Below, piece by piece: positions 33,561 to 42,586 of a DNA stretch of 64,000 bases. Position 1 is the first letter of the stretch. Every line of letters starts with the position of its first letter. Origin of the DNA: Actinoplanes philippinensis (GTDB lineage Bacteria > Actinomycetota > Actinomycetes > Mycobacteriales > Micromonosporaceae); the NCBI RefSeq assembly GCF_900113015.1, contig NZ_FONV01000009.1, positions 186,001 to 250,000 of the forward strand, written 5' to 3'. Position numbers and translations under genes: made by a program. The notes under the pieces are model-generated. The model worked only from the letters and a program-made list of their open reading frames with translations. It had not been told where the DNA came from and did not search any database.

Positions 33561-36500
33561 ATGGGATCCCGGGTTGACGAGGACCGGCCCGAGCCGAGGC
33601 CGGCACGGGCCGGCGTGCACGCGGCGCTACGGGCCTGGCGTGACAGCCTGATCGATCTCGGCGACAACAACCGCCTGATCAACTTCTCCGGCGGCAACGC
33701 CGACCTCGTGGAGATCACCGCGCCGGAGCCCGACCGGGTGGTCGCCGCCCTGACCCGGGGCACGCCCTGCACGCTGACCGGGCCCGGCGGCGACCCGGAC
33801 GACACGACGTTCCGCACCGAGCTGCCGGACCGTACCCTCGGCCCGCTGCTGCGGCGGTTGATGCGCCGCGCCCACCAGGAGCACCTGGACCGGGGAGTGG
33901 CCGTGCTGCATCTGGCCCTCGGGCTGCTGCACTGGCGGCTGGCCGCCGACGACGAGGACGCCGACAGCGAGACCACCAGCTACGCCAGCCCGCTGCTGCT
34001 GCTCCCGGCCGAACTGGTCGCGGGCGAACAGGGCGGCCCGCCGGGCCTGCGGCTGCGCGACGCCGAGCCGGTGCTCAACCCGGCGCTCGCGCTGCGGCTG
34101 CGGCAGGCCGGCATCACGGTCCCCGGGCCGGAACCAGGCGCCGAGCTGAACGTGGCCCGGTTCTGGCAGGATTTCACCGACACGGTGGCCCGCCGCAACG
34201 GCTGGCACATCGAGCGGTCGGTGATCCTGACCTGCCTCACCTTCCACAAGGAGGCGATCTACCGGGACCTGCAGGAGAACGAGGAACGGATCCTGGCGCA
34301 CCCGGTGGTCCGCGCGCTGGCCACCACCGACCAGCGGCGGCAGACCGAGCAGTTCCGGTTCACCCCGATCCGGCCGGAGGACACCGACCGGCTCGCGCCG
34401 CCCGAGGACGTGCCGCTGGTGCTGGACGCCGACTCGTCGCAGCGGGCGTGCGTCGCGGCGGCGCTGGCCGGGCACAGCTTCGTGATGGACGGCCCGCCCG
34501 GCACCGGCAAGTCGCAGACCGTCGCCAACATGATCGGGGCGCTGCTGCACGCCGGGAAACGGGTCCTGTTCGTCTCCGAGAAGGTCGCCGCGCTCGACGT
34601 GGTCCGCAACCGGCTCGCCGAGGCCGGGCTCGACCGGTACCTGCTGGAGCTGCACGGGCAGAAGGCCGGCCGCCGGGAGGTGGCGACCCTGCTGGCCGCG
34701 GCGGTCGACGAGACGCCGGAACCGCCCGGCCACGTCCCGGCCGTGGACCGGGCGGCCCTGCGGGAGCGGCGGGAGCGGCTGACCGCCTACGCGTACGCGG
34801 TGAACGAGATCCGCCGCCCGCTCGACGTCAGCGTGCACGAGATCATCGGCCGGTGTGCCGCGCTGGCCGGGGTGCCCGCCGCCCCGGTGCCCACGATCGT
34901 CCCGGGCGCGCTCACCCCCGACGCGATGCACCGCATCCACGAGGCCGTCGACCAGTTGTCCCGCTCGTGGCGGGCGATCGCCGGCGGCGACGGGCTGCTC
35001 TGGCGTGACGTGATCATCCGGGAGCCGCTCGACCCCGCTCTGAGCCGCGCCGAGAAGGCCCTGGCCGCGCTGGCCCGGACCGCCCGGACCGCGGGCGCCG
35101 CCGCCACCGCGTTCGGGTTGCGCGGCCCGTCCGACGCGGCGACCCTGGCACGGCTCGCCGACCACGCCGGCCACCGGCCGGAACAGGTCGCCGACGCCTG
35201 GCTGACCGCCGCCGACCTCGATCCGATCCGTACCGCCGCCGACCGGCGCGGTGAGGCACTGGCCGCCGCCGCCCGCGCCGCCGACGCCGTCAAGCAGCGG
35301 GCCGGCGCGCCGTGGACCGCGCTGCCCTCCCCCGCCACGCTGCCGCCGGTGCCGTCGCTGGAGTCGCTGCCCGACCCGATCGACCTGGGCGCGCTGACCG
35401 CCGCCGACGCCGACGAGCTGGCCCTGTCGTTCACCCGCGCCGCCGAGCAGCTGGAGAAGCACCGGCGCGCCGTCGACCGGGTCACCGCCAAGCTGGGACT
35501 GCCGCCGGCCACCACCACCCGCGACATCGCCCGGGTCGCCACCGTCGTCGAGCTGGGCGCACGGCCGCACAAGCCGGAGCGGTTCTGGTTCGGGGCGGGC
35601 GTGCTGGCCACCGTGCAGACCGGGGCCGGCACGCTGCGCCGTGCCCTGGAGGTGCTGGTGGGTGCGGAGCTGCAGGCCCGGCCGTACTTCTCCGAGGCGA
35701 TCCTGGCCCAGCCGGTGGAGGAGCTGGCCGACCGGTTCGCCCACGTGCACCGGGGGTGGCGCAAGCTGCTCGGGGCGTACCGGCGTGACCGGCGGCAGGT
35801 GGCCGGGTTCGTGCTGCCGACCGCGCACCTCGGCGACGCGGTCTCCCGGATCGGCGTGGCCGTCGCGTGGCGACGGGCGCTGCAGGACCTGGCGGCGGCC
35901 GAACACACGTACGCGACCGTGCTCGGCCGGTACTGGCAGGGCCGCGGCACCGACTTCGCCGCCCTCGACGACGCGATCGCGGTGGCCGGCTCGGCGATCG
36001 CGGCCGCCCCGCCGACCGCCACCGAGGCGGTGCTCGCCTACGTCTGCGCGCCGACTCCGGACCCGGCGCCGGTGCGGGTGGTCGCCGAGGCACGGGACGC
36101 CCTGCAGCGCTGGCAGGCGACGTTGCGGCCGGCGCCCTACCCGGCGGCCCGGCCGGAGCTGATGAACGGGCCGATCGACGACGCGATCACCTGGCTGACC
36201 GAGCACGGCACGGCGCTGCGGGCGGCGGCGGAGGCCGTCCGGGCGTACGACACGGCGACCGGCCGCACCCTCGACTACGCCGAGACGGTACGGCTGGCGC
36301 AGCTGCGGGCGGCCGCCGAGTCGGCGGCGGCCGCGGTCGGCGGGCGTACCGGCGAAGCGGAGACCGACCCGGCCGTACTCGCCACCGCCATCGCCTGGGC
36401 CGCGACCGCCCGGGAGTTCGCCGGTGGGCCGCTCACCGCCGCCCAGGTCGCCGCGCTGCGGGAGCTACGGCCGTTGCCGCTGCTCAGCGAACGGGCCCAG

Positions 36501-38396
36501 GAGTGGGAAGGGGCGAGCCAGCTGGTGCTCGCCGGGTTCGGGCCGGCACGGCAGGCAGACCTGCGGGGGTGTTTCGGCGACTACCGGCGGGCGGCGGCGC
36601 TGCTGCGTGACATCCGCGACGACAGCAGCGGCCAGGAGGAGTGGTTCGCCTGCCTCGACGCCCGCGACGTGCTCACCTTCCACGGCCTGGACGCGGCCGT
36701 CGAGTTCTGCGCCGACCAGGGACTGGACGGCGCGGCGGTGCCGGCGGTGCTGGAGCGGGCGCTGCTGCACGGCTGGGTGGACGCGGTGGTCCGCGGCGAC
36801 ACCCGGCTGCGGCCGTGGCGTGGTGAGGACCGGGACCGCCTGGTCGCCGAGTTCCGGCAGGCCGACGAGCGGCTCGCGGCGGCCGCGGCCCGCGACATCG
36901 TCACCGCGGTCGAGGCGGGCCGGCCGGCGGCCGACAGCGCCGGGGCGGGCCTGCTGCGGCGGGAGGCGATGAAGGCGGACCGGCAGCTTCCGGTACGCGA
37001 CCTGATCGCCCGCGCCCGCGACACCGTGCTCGCCCTGCGCCCGTGCGTGCTCGCCTCCCCGCTGACGGTGAGCCAGTCACTGCCCCCGGACGTCGACTTC
37101 GACGCCGTCATCTTCGACGAGGCCTCCCAGGTCACCCCGGCCGAGGCGGTCAACTGCATCTACCGGGGCCGCTCGCTGATCACCGCGGGCGACGACCGGC
37201 AGCTGCCGCCGACGTCGTTCTTCGACCGCTCGTTCTCGGTGGCCGGCCAGGACAGCGAGGTGCTCGACTTCCAGTCGGTGCTGGAGCTGGCCAAGGCCTG
37301 CGGCGCGTTCCCCGGCATGAGCCTGACCTGGCACTACCGCAGCCGGCACCAGGCGCTGGTGGCGTTCGCCAACGACGCGTTCTACCAGGGCCGGCTGAGC
37401 ACGTTCCCGGCGCCGGTGATCGGCGGCCCGGACACCGGTGTCGAGCTGTTCCCGGTGGCCGGGGTCTACCGGCGCTCGTCCGGCCGGGACAACCCGGTGG
37501 AGGCCGAGCGGGTCGCCGAGCGGATCGTGCACCACTTCGCGACCCGGCCCGGGCGCTCGCTGGGGGTCGTCACGTTCTCGGTGGCGCAGGCCGAGGCGAT
37601 CGAGCGGGCCCTGGAGAAGATCGCGGCCGGTCATCCGGCCCTGGAACGAGCGGTCACCGACGACCGGCTGCACGGCTTCTTCGTGAAGAGCCTGGAGTCG
37701 GTGCAGGGCGACGAACGCGACGTGATGATCTTCTCGATCGGGTACGGGTTCGACGAGAACGGCCGGATCAGCGCCAACTTCGGGGCGCTCAACCGGCCCA
37801 ACGGCTGGCGGCGGCTGAACGTGGCGATCACCCGCGCCCGGCACCGGGTGGAGATCGTGACGTCGATCCTGTCCCGCGACGTGCCGGAGTCGGACAACGG
37901 GGGGATCCGGCAGCTGGCCGCCTACCTGGACTATGTGGAGCGCGACGCGACCGGGGCCGACCGGGCGGCCGACGACGAGGCGGGCGCGTTCGTCTCCTCG
38001 GTGCTGGCGACCGTGCGGGGCTGGGGCTATCCGGCACGGACCGGCCTGGGCACGGCCGGCGGACGCGTCGACATCGCGATCCGGCACCCCGGCGACCCGG
38101 CCGGCGACTACCTGCTCGGGGTGCGCTGCGACGGCCCCGGCTATCGGGACTGCCCGGCCGCCCGGGACCGGGACCGGCTCAACGACCAGGTGCTGACCGG
38201 CCTCGGGTGGCGTCTGCACCGGGTGTGGGCGCTCGCCTGGTACCGGGACCGGGCCGGCGAGGAGGCCCGGCTGCGGGCGACGCTGGACCTCGCGGCGCGG
38301 GCACGCCCGGGACGTACCGGCGCGGTCGAGGCCCCGGCCGATCGCGCGCCGTCGGCCCACCCCCGGGTGCTGCGCTCCGAACCGGCCCGCCGCTGA
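33561..38396 (+). CDS. DUF4011-helicase-Vsr-like nuclease protein, candidate Hhe-type anti-phage defence
   Basis: ATG 33561 gives 1611 residues; a longer frame upstream is repeat-derived. Order: DUF4011 at about 25-300 (LIDLGDNNRLINFSGG near 30), SF1 helicase with Walker A GPPGTGKS at 311-318, a roughly 870-residue helical insertion, Walker B VIFDEASQ at 1183-1190, GDDRQLPPTSFF, LTWHYRSRHQ, SVQGDERDVMIFSIGYG and LNVAITRARHRVEIV. The C-terminal 130 residues are a Vsr/MTES_1575-type nuclease fold (GRVDIAIR at about 1501, then LGVRCDGPGYRD and ARDRDRLNDQVL). This one-gene architecture was, to my recollection, reported as the Hhe defence system. The position normally holding Glu before CDG is Arg1522, and a usual His after the Tyr is Arg, so nuclease activity is doubtful. 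Confidence 0.88.
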   Translation: MGSRVDEDRPEPRPARAGVHAALRAWRDSLIDLGDNNRLINFSGGNADLVEITAPEPDRVVAALTRGTPCTLTGPGGDPDDTTFRTELPDRTLGPLLRRLMRRAHQEHLDRGVAVLHLALGLLHWRLAADDEDADSETTSYASPLLLLPAELVAGEQGGPPGLRLRDAEPVLNPALALRLRQAGITVPGPEPGAELNVARFWQDFTDTVARRNGWHIERSVILTCLTFHKEAIYRDLQENEERILAHPVVRALATTDQRRQTEQFRFTPIRPEDTDRLAPPEDVPLVLDADSSQRACVAAALAGHSFVMDGPPGTGKSQTVANMIGALLHAGKRVLFVSEKVAALDVVRNRLAEAGLDRYLLELHGQKAGRREVATLLAAAVDETPEPPGHVPAVDRAALRERRERLTAYAYAVNEIRRPLDVSVHEIIGRCAALAGVPAAPVPTIVPGALTPDAMHRIHEAVDQLSRSWRAIAGGDGLLWRDVIIREPLDPALSRAEKALAALARTARTAGAAATAFGLRGPSDAATLARLADHAGHRPEQVADAWLTAADLDPIRTAADRRGEALAAAARAADAVKQRAGAPWTALPSPATLPPVPSLESLPDPIDLGALTAADADELALSFTRAAEQLEKHRRAVDRVTAKLGLPPATTTRDIARVATVVELGARPHKPERFWFGAGVLATVQTGAGTLRRALEVLVGAELQARPYFSEAILAQPVEELADRFAHVHRGWRKLLGAYRRDRRQVAGFVLPTAHLGDAVSRIGVAVAWRRALQDLAAAEHTYATVLGRYWQGRGTDFAALDDAIAVAGSAIAAAPPTATEAVLAYVCAPTPDPAPVRVVAEARDALQRWQATLRPAPYPAARPELMNGPIDDAITWLTEHGTALRAAAEAVRAYDTATGRTLDYAETVRLAQLRAAAESAAAAVGGRTGEAETDPAVLATAIAWAATAREFAGGPLTAAQVAALRELRPLPLLSERAQEWEGASQLVLAGFGPARQADLRGCFGDYRRAAALLRDIRDDSSGQEEWFACLDARDVLTFHGLDAAVEFCADQGLDGAAVPAVLERALLHGWVDAVVRGDTRLRPWRGEDRDRLVAEFRQADERLAAAAARDIVTAVEAGRPAADSAGAGLLRREAMKADRQLPVRDLIARARDTVLALRPCVLASPLTVSQSLPPDVDFDAVIFDEASQVTPAEAVNCIYRGRSLITAGDDRQLPPTSFFDRSFSVAGQDSEVLDFQSVLELAKACGAFPGMSLTWHYRSRHQALVAFANDAFYQGRLSTFPAPVIGGPDTGVELFPVAGVYRRSSGRDNPVEAERVAERIVHHFATRPGRSLGVVTFSVAQAEAIERALEKIAAGHPALERAVTDDRLHGFFVKSLESVQGDERDVMIFSIGYGFDENGRISANFGALNRPNGWRRLNVAITRARHRVEIVTSILSRDVPESDNGGIRQLAAYLDYVERDATGADRAADDEAGAFVSSVLATVRGWGYPARTGLGTAGGRVDIAIRHPGDPAGDYLLGVRCDGPGYRDCPAARDRDRLNDQVLTGLGWRLHRVWALAWYRDRAGEEARLRATLDLAARARPGRTGAVEAPADRAPSAHPRVLRSEPARR

Positions 38397-38423
38397 CCCG
38401 GTGCGGCGACGCCGGTCGCCGGG

Positions 38424-38576
38424 TCAGCCGCGGCGGTGGGCCATCATGCCCAGGCCCAGGCCGATCACGACACCGAGCGCGACGCCCAGGGCCAGATGGT
38501 CGGTCAGCAGGCCGAACGCTATGCCGATGGCGAGGCCCACACCGACGCCCGCGCCCTCTTGTGCCTTCTTGTTCAT
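38424..38576 (-). CDS. Small glycine-rich membrane protein
   Basis: ATG at 38574-38576 is preceded by GGGGGAG. The 50-residue product has a charged start (MNKKAQEGAG) followed by two glycine-zipper-like membrane helices (GVGLAIGIAFGLLTDHL and LGVALGVVIGLGLGMMAH). It resembles small actinobacterial membrane proteins of unknown role. It is convergent with the helicase gene, with 27 bp between stops. A link to the defence gene is possible but unsupported. Confidence 0.65.
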   Translation of the reverse strand: MNKKAQEGAGVGVGLAIGIAFGLLTDHLALGVALGVVIGLGLGMMAHRRG

Positions 38577-38701
38577 CGGACTCCCCCGTACCAGCCGACA
38601 TCGAGACATTCATGATCATAGAACGGATGACCACGAAGGGCGCACTCCGGGTCCGTCGTCGCGCGGCCGGGCGGGCCGGAAACTGACGTAGGGTGGCCGC
38701 C

Positions 38702-39925
38702 GTGATCAGGTGGGCCGCGGGTCTTCTCGCTCTTCTGGCCCTCGCCGGGTGCGGGCCGGAGGTCCCGGCGGGCGTGCTGCGGCCGGTCACGCCGTCGCCA
38801 CCGGTGGGCTTCTACCCGTACGACGTGATCCGCCCGTCGGCGAGCCCGGCGCTGATGCGGGAGCGGCTGCTCGCCTACTACACCGCGTGGAAGTCGGCGT
38901 TCGTACGGCCCGGCTGCACCGCCGGGACGCTGCGGGTGCACTCTCCCGACGCGGCATACCCGGCGATCGCCGAGGGGCAGGGGTACGGCCTGGTGATCGC
39001 CGCGTCGATGGCGCCGCTCGACGGCCGGGCGCGGGAGCTGTTCGACGGGATCCTCGGATTCGTGCTGGAGCACCCGTCCCACCTCGACCCCGACCTGATG
39101 GCGGCCGAGCTCGACGCGCGCTGCGCCGCCCGCGACGGCGGCGACTCGGCGACCGACGGCGACCTGGACATCGCGTACGCGCTGCTGCTCGCCGACCGGG
39201 CCTGGGGCAGCGCCGGCCGCCACGACTACCGGGCCTTGGCGGTACGCCGGATCGCGGCGATCAAGCGCAGCACGGTGAACCGGGACAGCGGCCTGATGCT
39301 GCTCGGCGACTGGAGCACCGAGGGCACCCGCCTGCACGCGACGTCGCGCACCTCGGACTGGAATCCGTTGTACTTCCGGGCGTTCCAGGCCGCCACCGGT
39401 GACCCGGCGTGGGCGGAGATCACCCGGGCGCACCGTGCCGCGATCAGCGGTCTGCAGCGTGAGCACAGTCCCCGGACCGGGCTGCTGCCGGACTTCGTGC
39501 GCGGTGACGGGCCGGAGCCGGTCACCGGCCGGGTGCTGGAGACGGCGCACGACGGCGACTACGGGTACAACGCGTGCCGTACCCCGTGGCGTCTCGGCCT
39601 GGACGCACTGCTCACCGGCGACGCCGTCACGACGGCCGCGGCCCGCCGGATGACGGCCTGGTTCCGGTCGGTGACCGGCGACGATCCAGGCAGGATCGGT
39701 TCGGGGTACGCCCTGAGCGGCGCCCGCTACGACGCGGACCCCGACAACGCGTTCTGGGCGCCGCTGGCGGTGAGCGCGATGACCGACCCGGCGGCCCAGC
39801 CGTGGCTCGACGCGCTGTGGGAGCGGCTCGCCGCCGCACGCGTCGACCCGGGCCACTACTTCGGCGACACCCTGCAGCTGCAGGTGATGATCATCGTCTC
39901 GGGCAACTATCCCCGGCCGGACTGA
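38702..39925 (+). CDS. GH8-family glycoside hydrolase lipoprotein
   Basis: From GTG 38702 (GTG 38693 also possible) the 407-residue product starts with a lipoprotein signal ending LLALLALAGC. The GH8 catalytic features are visible: the acid Glu in YPAIAEGQGYGLVIAAS near residue 95 and the Asp in ATDGDLDIAYALLLAD near 155, plus RTSDWNPLYFRAF and the aromatic sites of an (alpha/alpha)6 barrel. GH8 enzymes are endo-acting on cellulose, chitosan or xylan, and some accompany polysaccharide synthesis. A lipid anchor suggests action at the cell surface. The 3' end overlaps the DUF4229 gene by 19 bp. Confidence 0.88.
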   Translation: MIRWAAGLLALLALAGCGPEVPAGVLRPVTPSPPVGFYPYDVIRPSASPALMRERLLAYYTAWKSAFVRPGCTAGTLRVHSPDAAYPAIAEGQGYGLVIAASMAPLDGRARELFDGILGFVLEHPSHLDPDLMAAELDARCAARDGGDSATDGDLDIAYALLLADRAWGSAGRHDYRALAVRRIAAIKRSTVNRDSGLMLLGDWSTEGTRLHATSRTSDWNPLYFRAFQAATGDPAWAEITRAHRAAISGLQREHSPRTGLLPDFVRGDGPEPVTGRVLETAHDGDYGYNACRTPWRLGLDALLTGDAVTTAAARRMTAWFRSVTGDDPGRIGSGYALSGARYDADPDNAFWAPLAVSAMTDPAAQPWLDALWERLAAARVDPGHYFGDTLQLQVMIIVSGNYPRPD

Positions 39926-40143
39926 CGGCGCCGCTCCAGGCGGGCGTCGACCTTAGTCACCACCTGCTCGGTGACCTCCAGCCGCTCCCGGCGCAGCAGG
40001 AAGAACGAGAGCACCATGCTGACCACGAAGGCGATCAGCACCCGCAGGATCAGGTCGAGCCCGAGCGGCGCGACGGTGAGCACCCCGAAGACGAGCAGGA
40101 AGTACAGCAGCCGGAGGCCGAGCAGACGCAGGACGGGACGCAT
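39907..40143 (-). CDS. DUF4229 small membrane protein
   Basis: A 78-residue protein with two or three membrane helices (LRLLYFLLVFGVLTVAPLG, LDLILRVLIAFVVSMVLSFFLL) and a charged C-terminal tail (RRERLEVTEQVVTKVDARLE). This pattern, with LRREREAV-like residues after the last helix, is typical of DUF4229, a common actinobacterial family with no known function. Start is ATG at 40141-40143. It is convergent with the GH8 gene. Confidence 0.8.
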   Translation of the reverse strand: MRPVLRLLGLRLLYFLLVFGVLTVAPLGLDLILRVLIAFVVSMVLSFFLLRRERLEVTEQVVTKVDARLERRRQSGRG

Positions 40144-40248
40144 GCGGCCCAGCGTACCGGTCTGCTGCGGGCCGGACGTCTCCCGGCGTCGCGGCCCACG
40201 CCGCCGGCCGCCGCAGCGTGTCCTCGCTCAAGCCCGCCCGGCGTCCGG

Positions 40249-40599
40249 TCAGCGCAGCCCCGCCCGGGTCAGGATCTCCACGATCACGTCGCCCTTGTCC
40301 CGCACATAGCCGGACGTCGACAGCGGATGCCGCGCGGCCGCCGCCTGCTTGTGCGCCGCGTAGCGGTCCCGGTCGGCGGGGCAGGCGCGCAGCCAGTCGC
40401 GCAGGACGAGGTGGCGCACGCCGAGGGCCGTCCGGATGCGCGCCTCCTCCCGCCGGTAGCGGGCCGGCCAGGCCGGGTCGTACTCGCTGATCGTGATGGG
40501 TGTGGCCGGGCGGTCCGCCGGCCGGTCGCCGACGGTGCGCCGGGCCATCCGGTCCGGGGTCAGGAACGGGGGCGGCGGCGGGAGTGGGGGCAGGCGCAT
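40249..40599 (-). pseudogene. GrpB/UPF0157 protein with its central core deleted in frame
   Basis: The 116-residue frame starts like GrpB (ITISEYDPAWPARYRREEARI near residue 36, leading to RTALG) and jumps directly to the usual C-terminal end (LRDWLRACPADRDRYAAHK then DVIVEILTRAG). Intact members are about 170 residues and contain a nucleotidyltransferase-like core between these blocks (the IEHVGSTAVPGLAAKPIIDI region). About 60-70 codons are missing at RTALGVRH|LVLRDW, without loss of frame. Without the core the protein is unlikely to work. Confidence 0.75.
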
Positions 40600-40639
40600 G
40601 GCCGGACGCTACCTGGCGGTGGCTCGGTAGAGTGCGCTG

Positions 40640-41167
40640 ATGCTCGGGGGCTGGCACGAATGGTTCGGCACGATCACCGGGGTCGTGCTCGTCACGATCG
40701 TCCTGGCGCCGGTGGCGGGGCTGGCGGTGTGGTGGCCGGCCCGGCGGCACGGTGAGTGGCGGCGGGCGCTGGCCGAGGTGGGGATCGTCTACGGGACGGT
40801 GCCGTGGGTGTGGATGATCCTGCTGCCGGGGGACGAGGCCCGGGTGAGCCTCGTCCCGTTGCGTGACCTGCTCACCGTCCTCGCGGCGGGGCCGGTGACG
40901 ATCGTGGTGCAGATCGTGGGGAACCTGCTGGTGTTCGCGGCGCTCGGGTTCTTCGGGCCGATGCGGTTCGCGGCGCTGGCGTCGGTGCCGCGGGTCCTGG
41001 CGGTCGCGGCGGCCGGGTCGGCGCTGGTCGAGGCGGCGCAGTACGTGTTGCGGCTGGACCGGGTGACGTCGGTGGACGACGTGCTGCTCAACACGGCCGG
41101 GGCCGGGCTGGCGGCGCTGGCGTCCCGGCGCTGGTGGTGTGCTCAGAGCCCGGCGGCGGCGTCGTAG
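40640..41167 (+). CDS. VanZ-like membrane protein
   Basis: The 175-residue product has about five membrane helices and the VanZ-family signatures NLLVFAALGFFGPMRF near residue 100, ALVEAAQYVL near 135 and the acidic end RVTSVDDVLLNTAGAGLAAL near 150. VanZ-like proteins are widespread in actinobacteria, and most have no role in glycopeptide resistance. No vanHAX genes are nearby, so resistance should not be inferred. Its 3' end overlaps the convergent gene at 41143 by 25 bp. Confidence 0.83.
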   Translation: MLGGWHEWFGTITGVVLVTIVLAPVAGLAVWWPARRHGEWRRALAEVGIVYGTVPWVWMILLPGDEARVSLVPLRDLLTVLAAGPVTIVVQIVGNLLVFAALGFFGPMRFAALASVPRVLAVAAAGSALVEAAQYVLRLDRVTSVDDVLLNTAGAGLAALASRRWWCAQSPAAAS

Positions 41168-41661
41168 CGGCTGCGCAGGTCGGTCATCTCCGGTTCGGTC
41201 AGCGCCTCGGTGAGGGCCAGCTGCGCGTACCGCTCGGGGAACATCTCGTGCAGCCGGTCGACGAATCTGACGTTCTCGGTGGCCTCGACGACCTGGATGC
41301 CGGGCGGGTCGGACATGGTGACGATGACCGGTCCGGCCAGTTTGACGGCGACGTCCCACGGCAGCTGCGGCTCGGCGACGCCGCACATGTGGAACCCGTA
41401 GACGGTGCGCACGTCGGCGAGCTCGGTGACGTCGGACGGTTCGTAGCCGTACAGCCGGATGCCGCAGACCACCGCCTGCCGTCCCGGCGGACCGCTGTGG
41501 CCGGCGTGCTGGTGGGTGGCCGGGTCGGCCTCCTCGAGGGTGGTACGCACCCGGGACACGAGCTGCTGTTGCAGGTCCGGTGGCTCGTCGGTGAGGTGGA
41601 GGGCGACGGCGCCGGCCGACACGGCGAGCAGGGTGACGGCCGCCCACACATAGCGGTGCAT
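41143..41661 (-). CDS. Hypothetical exported protein
   Basis: A 172-residue protein with an N-terminal membrane or signal segment (MHRYVWAAVTLLAVSAGAVAL). The body has two conserved-looking cysteines in VVCGIRLYGYEP and YGFHMCGVAEP, probably forming a disulfide outside the cell, and a histidine-rich loop HQHAGH near residue 51. The family is unknown to me. It lies downstream of the AA10 gene but beyond a strong terminator, so it probably has its own promoter. Confidence 0.6.
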   Translation of the reverse strand: MHRYVWAAVTLLAVSAGAVALHLTDEPPDLQQQLVSRVRTTLEEADPATHQHAGHSGPPGRQAVVCGIRLYGYEPSDVTELADVRTVYGFHMCGVAEPQLPWDVAVKLAGPVIVTMSDPPGIQVVEATENVRFVDRLHEMFPERYAQLALTEALTEPEMTDLRSRYDAAAGL

Positions 41662-41694
41662 CGTTGTTCCTTGTCGTTGTTCCTTGTCGCCGGG

Positions 41695-41735
41695 GACCTC
41701 CGGCCCGGGGTTGACGAGACCCCGGGCCGGAGGTC
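41695..41735 (-). terminator. Strong hairpin terminator after the AA10 gene
   Basis: A perfect 17-bp stem (41695-41711 with 41719-41735) and a 7-nt loop directly follow the AA10 stop codon. It has no U-tract, as is common for actinobacterial terminators. Confidence 0.8.
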
Positions 41736-41740
41736 GGGGA

Positions 41741-42400
41741 TCAGACGAAGTTGACGTCGCTGCACCACATGTAGGCCTGGTCCAGGTGCGAGGCCTGCCA
41801 GATGACGAACAGGATGTGCTGTCCGGTGTAGCCGGAGGTGTTCACGGTGAACGAGATGTTCTGCGCCGGCGCGTACTTCCCGGTCTGCGTGATGAAGTCG
41901 AGATTGCCCCAGCCGAGGGTCTGGGTGGCCGGGTTGAAGCCCTGCTTGCTCACGTAGACACGGAAGTAGTCGGCGCCGTGGCTCGCCTGGTCGTAGAGCT
42001 GGACGGTGAAGTTGCGGGTGAGGTTGCCGGTGGTCTTCCAGGCGCCGACCTTGTTCAGGCTGTCGTTACGGGTGAGCCCGTTGCTGCACAGCTGGCCGTC
42101 GGGCGTCTTGGCCTGGAACTGAGCACCGAGGCCGTCGCGCAGGGCGCTCATCCAGTTCCACATGGTGTCGGGGTTGGCCTGGAACGCCTGCCAGCACATC
42201 GGGTCCTGGGTCTGCATGGCCGGGTTGGTGTGCTGGCTGCCCCAGGTCTTCCAGCACTGGTAGGCGCGGGACTGCGGGTTGATGATCGTGCCGTGGGCCT
42301 GTGCGGACCCGGTCCAGGGCAGGGCACTGAGCAGCAGTGTGAGCACGACGACGGCTGCCTGGACGGGCCTGCGGGATCGGCGGGACTTGTGTGGGGGCAC
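41741..42400 (-). CDS. AA10 lytic polysaccharide monooxygenase
   Basis: The 219-residue product has a Sec signal (RRPVQAAVVVLTLLLSALPW) cut after SAQA so that His37 becomes the N-terminus, which is required for the copper histidine brace (mature HGTIINPQSR). The second brace His lies in the SHGADYFRVY region near residue 140, and the closing segment LDQAYMWCSDVNF is typical; paired cysteines are present. Start GTG is preceded by AAAGGA. A CebR-type operator lies 58-70 bp upstream, indicating induction by cello-oligosaccharides, so oxidation of cellulose is more likely than chitin. It is a single domain without a binding module. Confidence 0.93.
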   Translation of the reverse strand: MPPHKSRRSRRPVQAAVVVLTLLLSALPWTGSAQAHGTIINPQSRAYQCWKTWGSQHTNPAMQTQDPMCWQAFQANPDTMWNWMSALRDGLGAQFQAKTPDGQLCSNGLTRNDSLNKVGAWKTTGNLTRNFTVQLYDQASHGADYFRVYVSKQGFNPATQTLGWGNLDFITQTGKYAPAQNISFTVNTSGYTGQHILFVIWQASHLDQAYMWCSDVNFV

Positions 42401-42456
42401 AGTTCGTCCTTTCCGGGGGGCCTTCCGGGGAACGGAAGAGCGCTGTCATAGGGGAT

Positions 42457-42470
42457 TGGGAGCGCTCCCG
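42457..42470. promoter_or_regulatory. CebR-type operator of the AA10 gene
   Basis: TGGGAGCGCTCCCG: the inner 12 bp GGGAGCGCTCCC are perfectly palindromic and match the consensus of CebR, the LacI-family cellobiose/cellotriose-responsive repressor of streptomycete and related cellulase genes. It lies 57 bp before the AA10 start. Confidence 0.88.
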
Positions 42471-42586
42471 AAAGGATTACATCCAAGTTTCCGAAATATC
42501 AACCGATGTCTATCGACGTGGCACACTTCCGGTTCGGCCGGGATGCCTCTTGCGCCGATGCGGGGCGCGTCGACCGTACATTTTGA

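Noticed and set aside
33627..36206. Long minus-strand open frame (859 codons) inside the helicase gene
   Set aside because: Antisense frame with low-complexity composition; the plus strand carries all helicase motifs.
40640..41167. Glycopeptide resistance by VanZ
   Set aside because: No vanR/S/H/A/X genes nearby, and VanZ-like proteins are common without resistance.
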